Below are positions 1-8,714 of a DNA stretch of 64,000 nt, in pieces (within the stretch, counting starts at the first letter, position 1; every line of letters starts with the position of its first letter). Both the position numbers and the translations under genes were made by a program. The stretch spans positions 3,100,001-3,164,000 of the forward strand of contig NZ_RBKU01000001.1 in the NCBI RefSeq assembly GCF_003633615.1. The letters are read 5' to 3'. The stretch comes from Mucilaginibacter gracilis (GTDB taxonomy: Bacteria; Bacteroidota; Bacteroidia; Sphingobacteriales; Sphingobacteriaceae). Below the pieces are notes generated by a model. It was given only the letters and a program-made list of their open reading frames with translations. It was not told the origin of the DNA and ran no database searches.

Positions 1-29
1 TAAAAATAATACCTTGTGTGTTAAGGGGA

Positions 30-203
30 CTATAAATTTTCGCCCGCGGGGCCTTTCCCTTTGTTAGACGAATCTTTTTTTGCGGGGCCTCCCGGCTTTC
101 CATTATCATTATCAGGTGTAACGGTAGTAACCCTTTTATTATCAGGTTTATTTTGTTCCTGCGCTTGTTTGCCTTTGGCTAAACTATCTTTATCTGCTGT
201 CAT
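30..203 (-). CDS. Small hydrophilic protein, unknown function
   Basis: A 57-codon ATG-initiated frame (MTADKDSLAK at the N-terminus, stop TAG). The product is strongly hydrophilic, rich in Lys, Asn, Gly, Pro and Asp, with no hydrophobic segment and no cysteine, so it is probably disordered and cytoplasmic. Low-complexity tracts such as GKPGGPAKKD resemble the small K/G/P-rich proteins common in Sphingobacteriaceae. The opposite strand has an overlapping TTG-started frame (61-249) whose composition looks like an antisense shadow. No ribosome binding site is visible, as expected in Bacteroidota. Family and function are not recognised, and the coding call rests on composition and frame only. Confidence 0.5.
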   Translation of the reverse strand: MTADKDSLAKGKQAQEQNKPDNKRVTTVTPDNDNGKPGGPAKKDSSNKGKGPAGENL

Positions 204-432
204 GGCTGTTTATGTTTTAGTTGTTATTATGATAACAGGCCTTGCTTAAAGTAGTTTTATTTAGTTAAAAAAATTTCTCAAAGGTTAATTGAAAATAATT
301 TGTAACGTTTTATGGAAAACGGTGCCTTATAGGCATCATGGTTATTATTAACAGTATTTAACATAAATATTAATATTCGCATTTGTTACCTAAAAAATTA
401 GTTAATATATTGCGTGCACAAACATTTACCGA

Positions 433-3255
433 ATGAAATTTACAATTACGCTTCTTTTGGCGCTTTTTTTATGTTCTTTTTCGTCGTTTTCTCAAAGTAT
501 GTATGGTGTAAAGGGAGCCGTTAGCGATAGTGCTTCTGCTTCAAAATTAGCCAATACTACCATTTGTGTACTCAATGCTAAAGATTCTACCCTGGTTAAA
601 TTTACCCGGGCCGAGGCAAACGGGCATTTCGCCATTAATAACCTGAGCAAAGGCAAGTTTCTCCTGATGGTTACCTACCCGGATTATGCCGATTATGTTG
701 AGTTTTTTACGCTCGACTCGGTTAAGCGCGAAAAAGATTTTGGCAAGCTTAACATGCAGCTAAAATCGCGCCTGTTGCACGAGATTATGGTGAAGGGCAC
801 CAAAGCCGCCATTAAAATTAAGGGCGATACCACCGAGTTTAATGCATCGAGCTTTGTGGTGCAGCCCAACGCTAAAGTTGAAGACTTGCTGAAGCAACTG
901 CCCGGCATACAGGTTGATAAAGACGGTAAAATTACCGCCCAGGGCCAAACCGTAAACAAAGTTTTGGTTGATGGAGAAGAATTTTTTGGCGACGACCCTA
1001 CACTGGTTACCAAAAATATACGTGCCGATATGGTTGATAAGGTACAGCTTTACGATAAAAAAAGCGACCAGGCCAGCTTTACCGGCATAGATGATGGTGT
1101 TAAAAATAAAACCATTAACATTAAACTGAAAGAGGATAAAAAGAACGGTTACTTTGGCAAGGTTGACGTTGGTGCCGGTACCGATAAATTTTACCAGGGC
1201 CAGGGCGCTTTCAATATTTTTAAGGCCAAGCAAAAGCTATCTGTTTACGGTACAATTGCCAATACGGGCAAAACGGGCCTTGGCTGGGACGATGCAGCTA
1301 AATACGGCGGCGGTAACGATATGCAGATGACGGACGATGGCGGTATATACTTCCAGTCGAGCAGAGACGATCTGGAATCGTACGATGGTAATTACGATGG
1401 AAAGGGCATACCCGTAGCCCGTACAGGCGGCGCGCATTACGATACCAAGTTTGGCGGCGGCGATAAAGAAAGCATTAACGCTAACTATAAAATCGGATAT
1501 TTAAGTGTAAACGGCATTAATAATAGCATTATTCAAAATAATATCCCTTTTACACCTGCAACCAGTACCACAGCTGCGATACCGGCAAGTATATTAAACA
1601 ACACTTCCGATCAAACTTATAATAACTCCATCTTCAGGCAAAAATTCAATACCACCTATCAATGGAAGATCGATTCGCTGTCAAACCTCAAGGTATCTGC
1701 CGATGGTACTTTAAAGCATAGCGAAGCGCACAGCAATTACCTATCGGCAGGCTATCGCAACTTTGATACTTTGCTCAACAAAAGTAACCGTACCATTAAT
1801 AATAACCTGGACGGCAGGGTTTTAAACGCGAGCGTTTTTTATAACAAAAAGTTTATGAAAAAGGGTCGCTCGTTTTCGTGGAACGTGGCCGAAGCTTATA
1901 ACGATAACACAACAGCAGGTTATTTAAACCAAAGCACCGAGTTCCATAACTATAAAACCGGGGCTTTAGATAGCACCCAGGTTACCGACCAGTACAAAAC
2001 CGGCAAAACCATAGGCTCAAACTTAACCAGTAATATCACCTATTCCGAACCATTCAGTAAAACGCTTTCGCTTATCATGAACTATGGTACGGGTTATAAC
2101 CGCAGCACATCCGACAGGAAATCGTTTAACAAGGGCGTTACCGGTGTTTACAACAAAATTGTTGACAGCCTGAGCAACGATTACGAATTTAACCAATTTA
2201 GCAACCAGGTAGGGGCAGTGTTTAACTACCGCACCAACAAAACCGTTTTAAACTTTGGCTCAAAGGCTACCAATGTACAGTTCGATCAAATTAATCAGCT
2301 CACTAACACCAATTTTAAACGTACCTTTTTAAACTGGAACCCACAGGCCAATTACCAGTATAAATTTTCGCAATACCGGTCGTTTTACGCGGGCTACACG
2401 GGTAGCACAACACAACCCACTATCGATCAGATACAACCTGTTGCTAACAACAACGTGTTAGGTAACCCCGATTTAAAACCATCGTTCCGTAATAACTTTG
2501 AATTACGTTACAACTCGTACAAGGTTTTAAGCGGGCAGTCGGTATATTTTAACGCAAGCTACTCGGTTACCAATAACCCTATAGTAAATAATTCTTTTAT
2601 TGATACCAAAACAGGCCGCACCGTTAGCGAGGCTTCCAACTTAACCACCAAAAGCCCGTTCTCGTTTTACTTTTACTCGGGTTACAACCAAAAAATAAAA
2701 AATATTAACTACAGCGTTGGTCTTAACGGCGATGCCAACCAAACCTACAATTACTCTAACGGGTTTTTAAACACAACAAAATCATACAATTACGCTTCAA
2801 GATTTGGTGTATCGCGCTATATCGAAAAAAAGTTTGATGTTTATTTCTCGGTGAACCCGGGTTATTCTATCAGTCAAACAACTTCCGAAAATAGTACCAT
2901 TAACAACAACGGTTTTAAAATGACGGGTTACTCGTACGTAAACGTTTATTTACCAGGCAAATTTCAAATAAGTTACGATGCCGATTACGAGTACCGCGCC
3001 AAAACGGCATCGTTTGACGACGATTTCTCGAAACTGATATTTAACTCCACCCTAAGTAAAAAGTTTTTGAAAGACGAGGGCTTAAAATTATCGTTAACAG
3101 TTAACGATTTATTTAACCAAAACGTGGGCTTTAGCCGCACCGCCAATGGCGGTTACATTAGCCAAAATACTTATACCAGTATAAAACGCTATTTTATGTT
3201 TTCAATTAGTTACGATTTTAGCCACATGGGAGGTGGCGCGCCAGCAGCAAAATAA
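433..3255 (+). CDS. Outer-membrane beta-barrel protein, TonB-receptor-like (PF14905 type)
   Basis: A 940-residue secreted protein. Residues 1-20 form a signal peptide ending in SFSQ. About residues 24-115 look like a carboxypeptidase-regulatory-like beta-sandwich (transthyretin fold). A plug-like segment follows, with the typical VLVDGEEFFGDDP motif near residue 176 and ADMVDKVQLYDKKSDQ just after. The rest is a long Asn/Tyr/Ser-rich barrel ending in a Phe-containing beta strand (MFSISYDFSHMGGG). This architecture matches the Bacteroidota 'outer membrane beta-barrel family 3' proteins rather than a classical SusC. No substrate can be inferred. The next gene, a GLPGLI protein, starts 2 bases after the stop, so the two are almost certainly co-transcribed. 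A homologue with no GLPGLI partner lies at 12729-15515. Confidence 0.9.
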   Translation: MKFTITLLLALFLCSFSSFSQSMYGVKGAVSDSASASKLANTTICVLNAKDSTLVKFTRAEANGHFAINNLSKGKFLLMVTYPDYADYVEFFTLDSVKREKDFGKLNMQLKSRLLHEIMVKGTKAAIKIKGDTTEFNASSFVVQPNAKVEDLLKQLPGIQVDKDGKITAQGQTVNKVLVDGEEFFGDDPTLVTKNIRADMVDKVQLYDKKSDQASFTGIDDGVKNKTINIKLKEDKKNGYFGKVDVGAGTDKFYQGQGAFNIFKAKQKLSVYGTIANTGKTGLGWDDAAKYGGGNDMQMTDDGGIYFQSSRDDLESYDGNYDGKGIPVARTGGAHYDTKFGGGDKESINANYKIGYLSVNGINNSIIQNNIPFTPATSTTAAIPASILNNTSDQTYNNSIFRQKFNTTYQWKIDSLSNLKVSADGTLKHSEAHSNYLSAGYRNFDTLLNKSNRTINNNLDGRVLNASVFYNKKFMKKGRSFSWNVAEAYNDNTTAGYLNQSTEFHNYKTGALDSTQVTDQYKTGKTIGSNLTSNITYSEPFSKTLSLIMNYGTGYNRSTSDRKSFNKGVTGVYNKIVDSLSNDYEFNQFSNQVGAVFNYRTNKTVLNFGSKATNVQFDQINQLTNTNFKRTFLNWNPQANYQYKFSQYRSFYAGYTGSTTQPTIDQIQPVANNNVLGNPDLKPSFRNNFELRYNSYKVLSGQSVYFNASYSVTNNPIVNNSFIDTKTGRTVSEASNLTTKSPFSFYFYSGYNQKIKNINYSVGLNGDANQTYNYSNGFLNTTKSYNYASRFGVSRYIEKKFDVYFSVNPGYSISQTTSENSTINNNGFKMTGYSYVNVYLPGKFQISYDADYEYRAKTASFDDDFSKLIFNSTLSKKFLKDEGLKLSLTVNDLFNQNVGFSRTANGGYISQNTYTSIKRYFMFSISYDFSHMGGGAPAAK

Positions 3256-3256
3256 A

Positions 3257-4036
3257 ATGATGAAAGCTACTACTACCATATTTTTATGTTTTTTAATGTT
3301 AGCAGGCAAGCTAACATTAGGCCAAAACACACACTTTGCAACCGATGGTGTTGTTGAGTATGATAAAACCATTAACATGTATGCACTTATTAAAAAAAAT
3401 ATTGATAAGGATAACGAAAGCTGGTATGCCCCGCTATTTGAGCAGTACAAAAAAACGCAGCCGCAGTTTAAAACCTATAAAAGCACCTTAACTTTTTCGA
3501 AAGACAAAACGCTGTTTACACCCATTGAGCCCGACCCGGCGCCAAACTCGTTTTATAGTAACGACCCGATGGCTGTGCAAAACAACACCATTTTTACCGA
3601 CCTGGCCAGCCAAAGCGTTATTATGCAGAAAAAGGTTTTTGACGAATTGTTTTTGGTGAGGGATACCACCCGCAAAATTAAGTGGAAAATTACTACCGAA
3701 ACCCGCGATGTTGCAGGCTACAAATGCCGCCGTGCCAATGCCATAGTAATGGATAGCATTTATGTGGTAGCCTTTTATACCGACGAGATTGCTGTTACCG
3801 GTGGGCCGGAATCTTTCAGTGGGCTGCCCGGTATGATATTGGGCGTTGCCCTGCCGCACGAAAACGTAACCTGGTTTGCCAGCAAAGTAACCGAAAGCGT
3901 AGTTACGGCTAAAGCATTGGCGCCGCCAACAAAGGGTAAAGCCACCAATAACAAGGGCTTGATGGATATACTAAAAGGCGCCACCAAAGATTGGGGCGAT
4001 TATGCAAAATCGTACCTCAAAGCGTTCTCTCTGTAG
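3257..4036 (+). CDS. GLPGLI family protein
   Basis: A 259-residue secreted protein. I start it at the ATG-ATG pair right after the upstream stop, because MMKATTTIFLCFLMLAGKL gives a clean signal peptide ending before GQ; an in-frame start at 3233 would overlap the previous gene and add charged residues before the signal. The diagnostic motif appears near residue 188 as GLPGMILGVAL, preceded by FYTDEIAVTGGPESFS, and a Cys-containing VAGYKCRRA lies before it. The family (PF09697, Porph_ging) is Bacteroidota-specific, of unknown function, and often encoded beside PF14905 barrels, as here. It is probably periplasmic or outer-membrane-associated. Confidence 0.88.
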   Translation: MMKATTTIFLCFLMLAGKLTLGQNTHFATDGVVEYDKTINMYALIKKNIDKDNESWYAPLFEQYKKTQPQFKTYKSTLTFSKDKTLFTPIEPDPAPNSFYSNDPMAVQNNTIFTDLASQSVIMQKKVFDELFLVRDTTRKIKWKITTETRDVAGYKCRRANAIVMDSIYVVAFYTDEIAVTGGPESFSGLPGMILGVALPHENVTWFASKVTESVVTAKALAPPTKGKATNNKGLMDILKGATKDWGDYAKSYLKAFSL

Positions 4037-4091
4037 AGAAATTAATATGCATATTTTGACGCCGGATATATTATTGCTTAAACAGTTGTAA

Positions 4092-4099
4092 TATATTTG
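4092..4099 (+). promoter_or_regulatory. Putative -7 promoter element (TATATTTG)
   Basis: Matches the Bacteroidota -7 consensus TAnnTTTG exactly and lies 10 bases before the ATG of the VIT1-like gene, which implies a very short leader. No clear -33 TTTG is seen. Confidence 0.5.
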
Positions 4100-4109
4100 G
4101 TGTTACAAT

Positions 4110-4616
4110 ATGGAACAACCTAAGCAAACACAAAGCGAGGCTGCTGCACAATATGTATTGCAAAAAGTTCAGCCTGCATTATTAGGGCTTATGGATGGCT
4201 CGGTATCAACCCTGGCGCCGCTGTTTGCCGCCGCAGGTTTAACCCACCAAACACATAAAGCATTTTTTGTTGGCCTGGCGGCATCGTTAGGCGCCGGCAT
4301 TAGCATGGGCCTGGCCGAAGCCTTATCAGACGATGGCCTGGTTACCGGGCGCGGCACACCCTTATCGCGCGGATTGATAACCGGTTTTGCCACAGCCCTG
4401 GGCGGTATGCTGCATACCCTGCCGTTTTTGATAGATAATTTGCAGGCAGCCCTGCATATGGCCTATGCTGTGGTAGTGGTTGAGCTTTTTGCTATTGCCT
4501 ACATCCGTTTTAAATTCATGAAATCGGCCCTGTGGTCAACCATTTTCCAGGTTATTGTGGGTGGCGGTATTGTGTTTTTGTTGGGGATATGGTTGGGAAC
4601 TTTGGGAGTGAGTTAA
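4110..4616 (+). CDS. Stand-alone VIT1/CCC1-type membrane protein (MbfA C-terminal-like)
   Basis: A 168-residue integral membrane protein with roughly five hydrophobic segments. It carries the family signature [18 protein letters not shown] near residues 25-42, then [16 protein letters not shown] near residues 61-76, then [11 protein letters not shown]. These match, from recall, the C-terminal VIT1-like domain of the membrane-bound ferritin MbfA (erythrin-vacuolar iron transport family), which exports iron or manganese. The N-terminal ferritin-like domain is missing: only about 23 residues precede the first signature. It could therefore be a metal transporter without its own ferroxidase, or a partner of a ferritin encoded elsewhere. 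Metal specificity is an inference from the family. Confidence 0.75.
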   Translation: MEQPKQTQSEAAAQYVLQKVQPALLGLMDGSVSTLAPLFAAAGLTHQTHKAFFVGLAASLGAGISMGLAEALSDDGLVTGRGTPLSRGLITGFATALGGMLHTLPFLIDNLQAALHMAYAVVVVELFAIAYIRFKFMKSALWSTIFQVIVGGGIVFLLGIWLGTLGVS

Positions 4617-4689
4617 GAATATCGCCAATGGTTGAATGGCAATTCACCAACCGTTCGGTCGCAATAATTTAGAACATTATAAGCTATCA

Positions 4690-5058
4690 ATGAAAACCTT
4701 ATTCATATTATTATTTTCTGCATTTTACTCAGTTGCTTTTGCCCAGGAACCACCCAAAAACCCGGCAGAAAAGAAAGCGGTATATATAATTAGTCACCTG
4801 CCCGAAGTTGTGGCGGCAGATCAATATATGAGTACCCACGGGCCAGATAAACGCCATTTAGAAACTTATATCGATGGCTATCCCACACCTCAGGATAATA
4901 ATTATTTGATAAGGGTTTGCGAGTTTAACGGGATGCTGTGCCATGTGCATTTCTTTTTTTACGTAAATGCAAAAACATTCGCCATAAGGTATCTGGATGT
5001 TGTTAGCGGCAAGAGCATGCCGTTAAAAATGTGGCGTAAACAAGGGGCAAAGCGTTAA
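4690..5058 (+). CDS. Small secreted protein, unknown function
   Basis: A 122-residue protein starting with a clear signal peptide (MKTLFILLFSAFYSVAFAQ, cleavage after AQ). I chose the internal ATG because the 18 upstream in-frame residues are polar and would bury the signal sequence. The mature part is about 100 residues, rich in His, Tyr and Lys, with IISHLPEVVAADQYMS and the Cys-containing VCEFNGMLCHVHFFFYVNAKTF; the two cysteines about six residues apart could form a disulfide. No family is recognised. It is followed by a GC-rich structured repeat. Confidence 0.65.
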   Translation: MKTLFILLFSAFYSVAFAQEPPKNPAEKKAVYIISHLPEVVAADQYMSTHGPDKRHLETYIDGYPTPQDNNYLIRVCEFNGMLCHVHFFFYVNAKTFAIRYLDVVSGKSMPLKMWRKQGAKR

Positions 5059-5084
5059 AGCTATTTACATTATTTATGAACTGA

Positions 5085-5133
5085 AGCCCCCGTTAGGGAT
5101 TGCAGCGAAAAGCCCGGGCCGAAGGCAACGTCC
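5085..5133 (+). repeat. GC-rich dispersed structured element, short copy
   Basis: Lies just after a gene end and reads ...GTTAGGGATTGCAGCG, AAAAGCCCGGGCCG, AAGGCAACGTC. The same start (GTTAG-GAT) and the same end (GGGCCGAAGGCAACGTC) occur in a longer copy at about 37991-38074, which carries an extra hairpin in the middle. Both copies are in the same orientation after a stop codon. It is distinctly GC-richer than the flanking DNA. It is probably a REP-like mobile or structured RNA element; the function is unknown. Confidence 0.6.
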
Positions 5134-5164
5134 TCAAAAAAAATACCTTTCAATATCCATTTAT

Positions 5165-5357
5165 TAAAAGTACGTGATCTTTAATAAAAATTGGTTAAAT
5201 CATCCAAAAAAATCAGTGCAATCATCCCCAATAATCGGTGAAATCCACGTACCTTTGCACCACAAAATTAAGATCGCCTTGTAAGCGATTGTTAAAAAGT
5301 AATATTATTAACCCGCTGACCGATCAAATAGAAAGGCGGCAAAAATCATGTTTGTAG
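5165..5357 (+). promoter_or_regulatory. thrS upstream region: word repeats, -7 element and about 100-base leader
   Basis: The first part contains imperfect repeats of ATCA-type words (AATCAGTGCAATCATCCCC, AATAATCGGTGAAATCC), like those at 49510-49638. At 5250-5257 TACCTTTG matches the Bacteroidota -7 consensus. The following leader of about 100 bases has a small stem (ATCGC/GCGAT near 5273-5290). A five-codon ATG frame (5348-5365, MFVDD) overlaps the thrS start codon out of frame. No T-box or known riboswitch is recognised. Whether the leader regulates the operon is unknown. Confidence 0.4.
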
Positions 5358-7283
5358 ATGATTAACATTACACTTCCTGATGGCTCCGTTCGTGAGTACG
5401 ACAAGGGCATCAGTTCGGCGCAAATTGCGCTTTCAATTTCCGAGGGCCTGGCCCGTAACGTTTTAGCGGCCGAAGTGAATGGCCAGGTTTGGGATTCCAG
5501 CCGCCCCATTGAAACAGATTCGACAGTAAAATTACTAACCTGGAATGATACCCAGGGTAAGGCTACTTACTGGCACTCAAGCGCCCACATTATGGCCGAG
5601 GCCTTAGAGGCACTTTACCCAGGTACCAAGTTTGGTATTGGCCCGGCTATTGAAACCGGTTTTTATTATGATGTTGATTTTGGCGACAGGGAATTCTCGT
5701 CGGACGAGTTTAAGAAGATTGAGGATAAGATTATCGAACTGGCAAAGGCGAAGTCGGAGTTTATCCGCAAGCCTGTTAGCAAGGCCGATGCAATTGAATA
5801 CTTTACCAAAAAGGATGATGAATACAAGCTGGACCTGATAAAGGACCTGCCCGATGGTGCCATCACTTTTTATACCCAGGGCAACTTTACCGATTTATGC
5901 CGCGGACCGCATATCCCCAACACGGGTTTCATTAAAGCTGTTAAGCTAATGAGCGTTGCCGGTGCATACTGGCGAGGCGACGAGAGCCGCAAGCAGTTAA
6001 CCCGTATTTATGCTGTAACTTTCCCTAAAGCCAGCGAGTTAACCGAATACCTGCATTTGCTGGAGGAAGCAAAAAAACGCGATCACCGTAAGTTAGGTAA
6101 AGAGTTGGAGTTGTTTGCCTTTAGCGAAAAGGTGGGCATGGGCTTGCCATTGTGGTTGCCAAAGGGTGCCGCTTTGCGCGAACGCCTGGTTCAGTTTTTA
6201 ACAAAGGCACAGGTTAAGGCCGGCTATGAGCAGGTTATTACACCGCATATTGGCCATAAAAATTTATATGTAACAAGCGGACACTACGAAAAATATGGTG
6301 CCGATTCGTTCCAACCGATAAAAACACCGCAGGAAGGGGAGGAGTTTTTTTTAAAACCCATGAACTGCCCGCACCACTGCGAAATTTATAAAACCAAACC
6401 ACGCAGTTATAAAGATTTGCCGGTGCGTTTTGCCGAGTTTGGTACCGTTTACCGTTACGAGCAAAGCGGCGAGCTGCACGGCTTAACCCGCGTGCGTGGC
6501 TTTACGCAAGATGATGCTCACTTATTTTGCCGCCCAGACCAGGTGAAAGAGGAGTTTAAAAAAGTTATCGACCTGGTGTTATATGTTTTTAATGCCTTGG
6601 GTTTTGATAATTTTACCGCCCAGGTTTCCCTTCGCGACCCGGAAAACAAAGCCAAATACATTGGTACCGACGAAAATTGGGCCATTGCCGAATCGGCCAT
6701 CATCGAATCGGCAGCCGAAAAAGGTTTGCCAACCGTACAGGTAACAGGGGAGGCGGCTTTTTACGGCCCCAAGCTTGATTTTATGGTAAAGGACGCCCTG
6801 GGCCGCAAATGGCAGTTAGGTACTATACAGGTTGATTATAATTTGCCAGAACGTTTTGAGTTGGAATACACTGGGAGCGATAATTTAAAGCACCGCCCGG
6901 TAATGATACACCGTGCGCCTTTTGGCTCAATGGAGCGCTTTATTGCGGTTTTAATTGAGCATTGCGCAGGTAATTTCCCGCTGTGGTTATCGCCCGAGCA
7001 ATTCATCGTCTTGCCGATCTCAGAGAAATATGAAGATTATGCAAAAAAACTTTCAGAATCGCTAAAAGATTCGGATATTTGCGGGCTTATTGATTTCAGG
7101 GATGAGAAGATTGGTCGTAAGATCAGGGATGCCGAAGTCAAAAAAATACCATACATGCTTATTGTTGGTGAAAAAGAGGCCGCCGAAGGGATGGTTTCTG
7201 TACGCAGGCATGGCGAAGGTGATTTAGGCAGTATGAGTATTGAAGAATTTACACAAAGAATAAAAAAAGAAATAACAGTATAA
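5358..7283 (+). CDS. thrS: Threonine--tRNA ligase
   Basis: A 641-residue class II aminoacyl-tRNA synthetase that charges tRNA-Thr in the cytoplasm. An N-terminal TGS domain spans about residues 1-60. The editing domain follows, with the HSSAH motif at residues 73-77 and a later [12 protein letters not shown] segment that supplies the editing-site Cys and His. The catalytic core contains [12 protein letters not shown] (zinc-binding Cys), [23 protein letters not shown] (motif 2) and APFGSMERF (motif 3). A C-terminal anticodon-binding domain ends the protein. Length is normal for bacterial ThrRS. It is the first gene of the conserved thrS-infC-rpmI-rplT operon, with infC one base downstream. Confidence 0.97.
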   Translation: MINITLPDGSVREYDKGISSAQIALSISEGLARNVLAAEVNGQVWDSSRPIETDSTVKLLTWNDTQGKATYWHSSAHIMAEALEALYPGTKFGIGPAIETGFYYDVDFGDREFSSDEFKKIEDKIIELAKAKSEFIRKPVSKADAIEYFTKKDDEYKLDLIKDLPDGAITFYTQGNFTDLCRGPHIPNTGFIKAVKLMSVAGAYWRGDESRKQLTRIYAVTFPKASELTEYLHLLEEAKKRDHRKLGKELELFAFSEKVGMGLPLWLPKGAALRERLVQFLTKAQVKAGYEQVITPHIGHKNLYVTSGHYEKYGADSFQPIKTPQEGEEFFLKPMNCPHHCEIYKTKPRSYKDLPVRFAEFGTVYRYEQSGELHGLTRVRGFTQDDAHLFCRPDQVKEEFKKVIDLVLYVFNALGFDNFTAQVSLRDPENKAKYIGTDENWAIAESAIIESAAEKGLPTVQVTGEAAFYGPKLDFMVKDALGRKWQLGTIQVDYNLPERFELEYTGSDNLKHRPVMIHRAPFGSMERFIAVLIEHCAGNFPLWLSPEQFIVLPISEKYEDYAKKLSESLKDSDICGLIDFRDEKIGRKIRDAEVKKIPYMLIVGEKEAAEGMVSVRRHGEGDLGSMSIEEFTQRIKKEITV

Positions 7284-7284
7284 C

Positions 7285-7854
7285 TTGGCATTAAGTAAAC
7301 CCAATTTTAACAGAGGTCCAAGGCTGCCTTTCAAAAAGAAAGAAGCCGAACATAACATTAACCAGTATATCCGCGCGCAAGAGGTTCGTCTTGTGGGTGA
7401 TAACGTTGAGGTTGGTGTTTATTCATTAAGAGATGCTTTGGCGATAGCCGAACAACAGGAACTTGACCTGGTTGAAATATCTCCAAACGCAGTACCACCT
7501 GTTTGCAAGGTAATTGATTATAACAAATTCATTTACGAGCAAAAGAAAAAGCTGAAGGAGATAAAAAGTAATGCAAAACAAACCGTTATCAAAGAGATAC
7601 GCTTTGGGCCAAATACCGATGACCACGACTTTGATTTTAAATTAAAGCATGCCATTAAGTTTTTGGAAGCCGGCGAAAAGGTAAGGGCTTATGTACACTT
7701 TAAAGGCCGTGCAATTGTTTACAAAGAGCAAGGCGAAATATTGCTTTTGCGTTTTGCACAAGCTTTAGAAGAAGTAGGCAAGGTTGAGCAATTACCAAAA
7801 CTGGAAGGTAAACGTATGTTTTTAACGGTTACACCAAAGGGCGGGAAGAAATAG
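7285..7854 (+). CDS. infC: Translation initiation factor IF-3
   Basis: A 189-residue IF-3. The N-terminal domain contains [20 protein letters not shown] and the [21 protein letters not shown]-type signature (here [16 protein letters not shown]); the C-terminal domain contains [20 protein letters not shown] and a terminal basic tail. IF-3 keeps 30S subunits free and proofreads the initiator tRNA and start codon. The start is a TTG one base after the thrS stop, and no in-frame ATG precedes the conserved domain. Rare start codons on infC are the classical basis of IF-3 self-regulation (AUU in E. coli), so the TTG is probably functional. The C-terminal extension beyond the usual family end is short and Lys/Gly-rich. 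Confidence 0.96.
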   Translation: MALSKPNFNRGPRLPFKKKEAEHNINQYIRAQEVRLVGDNVEVGVYSLRDALAIAEQQELDLVEISPNAVPPVCKVIDYNKFIYEQKKKLKEIKSNAKQTVIKEIRFGPNTDDHDFDFKLKHAIKFLEAGEKVRAYVHFKGRAIVYKEQGEILLLRFAQALEEVGKVEQLPKLEGKRMFLTVTPKGGKK

Positions 7855-7855
7855 G

Positions 7856-7955
7856 ATTAGATGTGCAGATGTGCGGATGAAAAGAATTTTTTTAATTTAT
7901 AAATAGAACAATCAATCAATTTGCACATCTGCACATTGCACATTTGCACATTAAA
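7856..7955. repeat. Inverted word-repeat array between infC and rpmI
   Basis: Begins at the infC stop. The left arm repeats GATGTGCAGATGTGC and the right arm GCACATCTGCACATT, matching as an inverted repeat over 14 of 15 bases, with further GCACATT and GCACATTT words. An AT-rich loop of about 45 bases separates the arms. The left end shares ATTAGATGTGCAGAT with the array after the SDR gene (18664). It could attenuate transcription or set the 3' end of a thrS-infC mRNA. Confidence 0.7.
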
Positions 7956-7972
7956 ACAACAAAAACAGAGTT

Positions 7973-8173
7973 ATGCCAAAAATGAAAACCAATTCCAGTG
8001 CAAAAAAGCGTTTTAAGCTTACTGGAACCGGTAAAATTACCAGAAAGAACGCATACAAGAGCCACATCTTAACCAAGATGTCAACAAAACGTAAGCGCGC
8101 CTTAGGTCACACCAGCTTAGTGTCTGATGCTGATTTAGGAAACGTTAAACGTATGCTTTGTATCGGTAAGTAA
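7973..8173 (+). CDS. rpmI: 50S ribosomal protein L35
   Basis: A 66-residue, highly basic protein with the L35 signature ([20 protein letters not shown] at the N-terminus, then [22 protein letters not shown]). It binds 23S rRNA in the large subunit. Size is typical. It is placed between infC and rplT as in most bacteria, but separated from infC by a 118-base spacer carrying an inverted word-repeat array, so it may be partly uncoupled from the upstream genes. Confidence 0.97.
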   Translation: MPKMKTNSSAKKRFKLTGTGKITRKNAYKSHILTKMSTKRKRALGHTSLVSDADLGNVKRMLCIGK

Positions 8174-8250
8174 TTAATTTTTTAACCAGGTATTAGAGTA
8201 TTACAAGTCCGTCATTAAGTTGAGGCACTCACTACCAAAAACGCAAAAAA

Positions 8251-8595
8251 ATGCCACGTTCAGTTAACGCAGTCGCGTCGAGAAGACGCCGGAAAAAAAT
8301 CATGAACCTAGCCAAAGGCTATTGGGGTTCACGTAGCAAGGTTTACACCGTTGCTAAAAACACAGTTGAAAAAGGTTTACAGTACGCTTACCGCGACCGT
8401 AAAGCCAAAAAACGCGAATTTAGAGGCTTATGGATACAACGTATCAACGCCGGTGCCCGTCAGCACGGTTTATCTTACTCACAATTAATGGGTAAATTAA
8501 CCAAAGCTAACAATGGCTTAAACCGCAAGGTATTAGCCGATTTAGCCATGAACCACCCGGATGCTTTTAAAGCAGTAGTTGATTCGGTAAAGTAA
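8251..8595 (+). CDS. rplT: 50S ribosomal protein L20
   Basis: A 114-residue basic ribosomal protein: N-terminal [18 protein letters not shown], then [31 protein letters not shown] and the globular C-terminal domain with [17 protein letters not shown] and [17 protein letters not shown]20 is an early 23S rRNA assembly protein and in many bacteria represses the rpmI-rplT unit through an mRNA site; the 77-base rpmI-rplT spacer shows no obvious rRNA mimic by eye. It is the last gene of the operon and is followed by a strong stem-loop terminator. Confidence 0.97.
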   Translation: MPRSVNAVASRRRRKKIMNLAKGYWGSRSKVYTVAKNTVEKGLQYAYRDRKAKKREFRGLWIQRINAGARQHGLSYSQLMGKLTKANNGLNRKVLADLAMNHPDAFKAVVDSVK

Positions 8596-8617
8596 GCTAA
8601 GCTTATATGTGATTTTG

Positions 8618-8648
8618 AAAAGCCTTTCCAAGTTGGAGAGGCTTTTTT
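8618..8648 (+). terminator. Rho-independent terminator after rplT
   Basis: AAGCCTTTCC pairs with GGAGAGGCTT across the loop AAGTT (one G-U pair), followed directly by a run of T residues. It closes the thrS-infC-rpmI-rplT operon. Confidence 0.85.
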
Positions 8649-8714
8649 GTTTAATGAAGTATTGTTATTTCAAACATATCTTAGCATTTATATCTAAACT
8701 TGTATTTTTATTAA

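Noticed and set aside
61-249. 62-codon plus-strand frame with TTG start
   Set aside because: Overlaps the better minus-strand frame 30-203; its composition (Cys/Leu/Ser-rich) looks like the antisense of a Lys/Gly-rich gene.
760-1233. 157-codon minus-strand frame inside the first barrel gene
   Set aside because: Antisense of a clearly coding region with signal peptide and plug motif; no family pattern.
3233-3256. Upstream start for the GLPGLI gene
   Set aside because: Would overlap the previous gene and put polar residues before the signal peptide; the ATG pair at 3257 is better.
5258-5357. T-box or other known riboswitch upstream of thrS
   Set aside because: No specifier loop or T-box sequence is visible; only a small stem.
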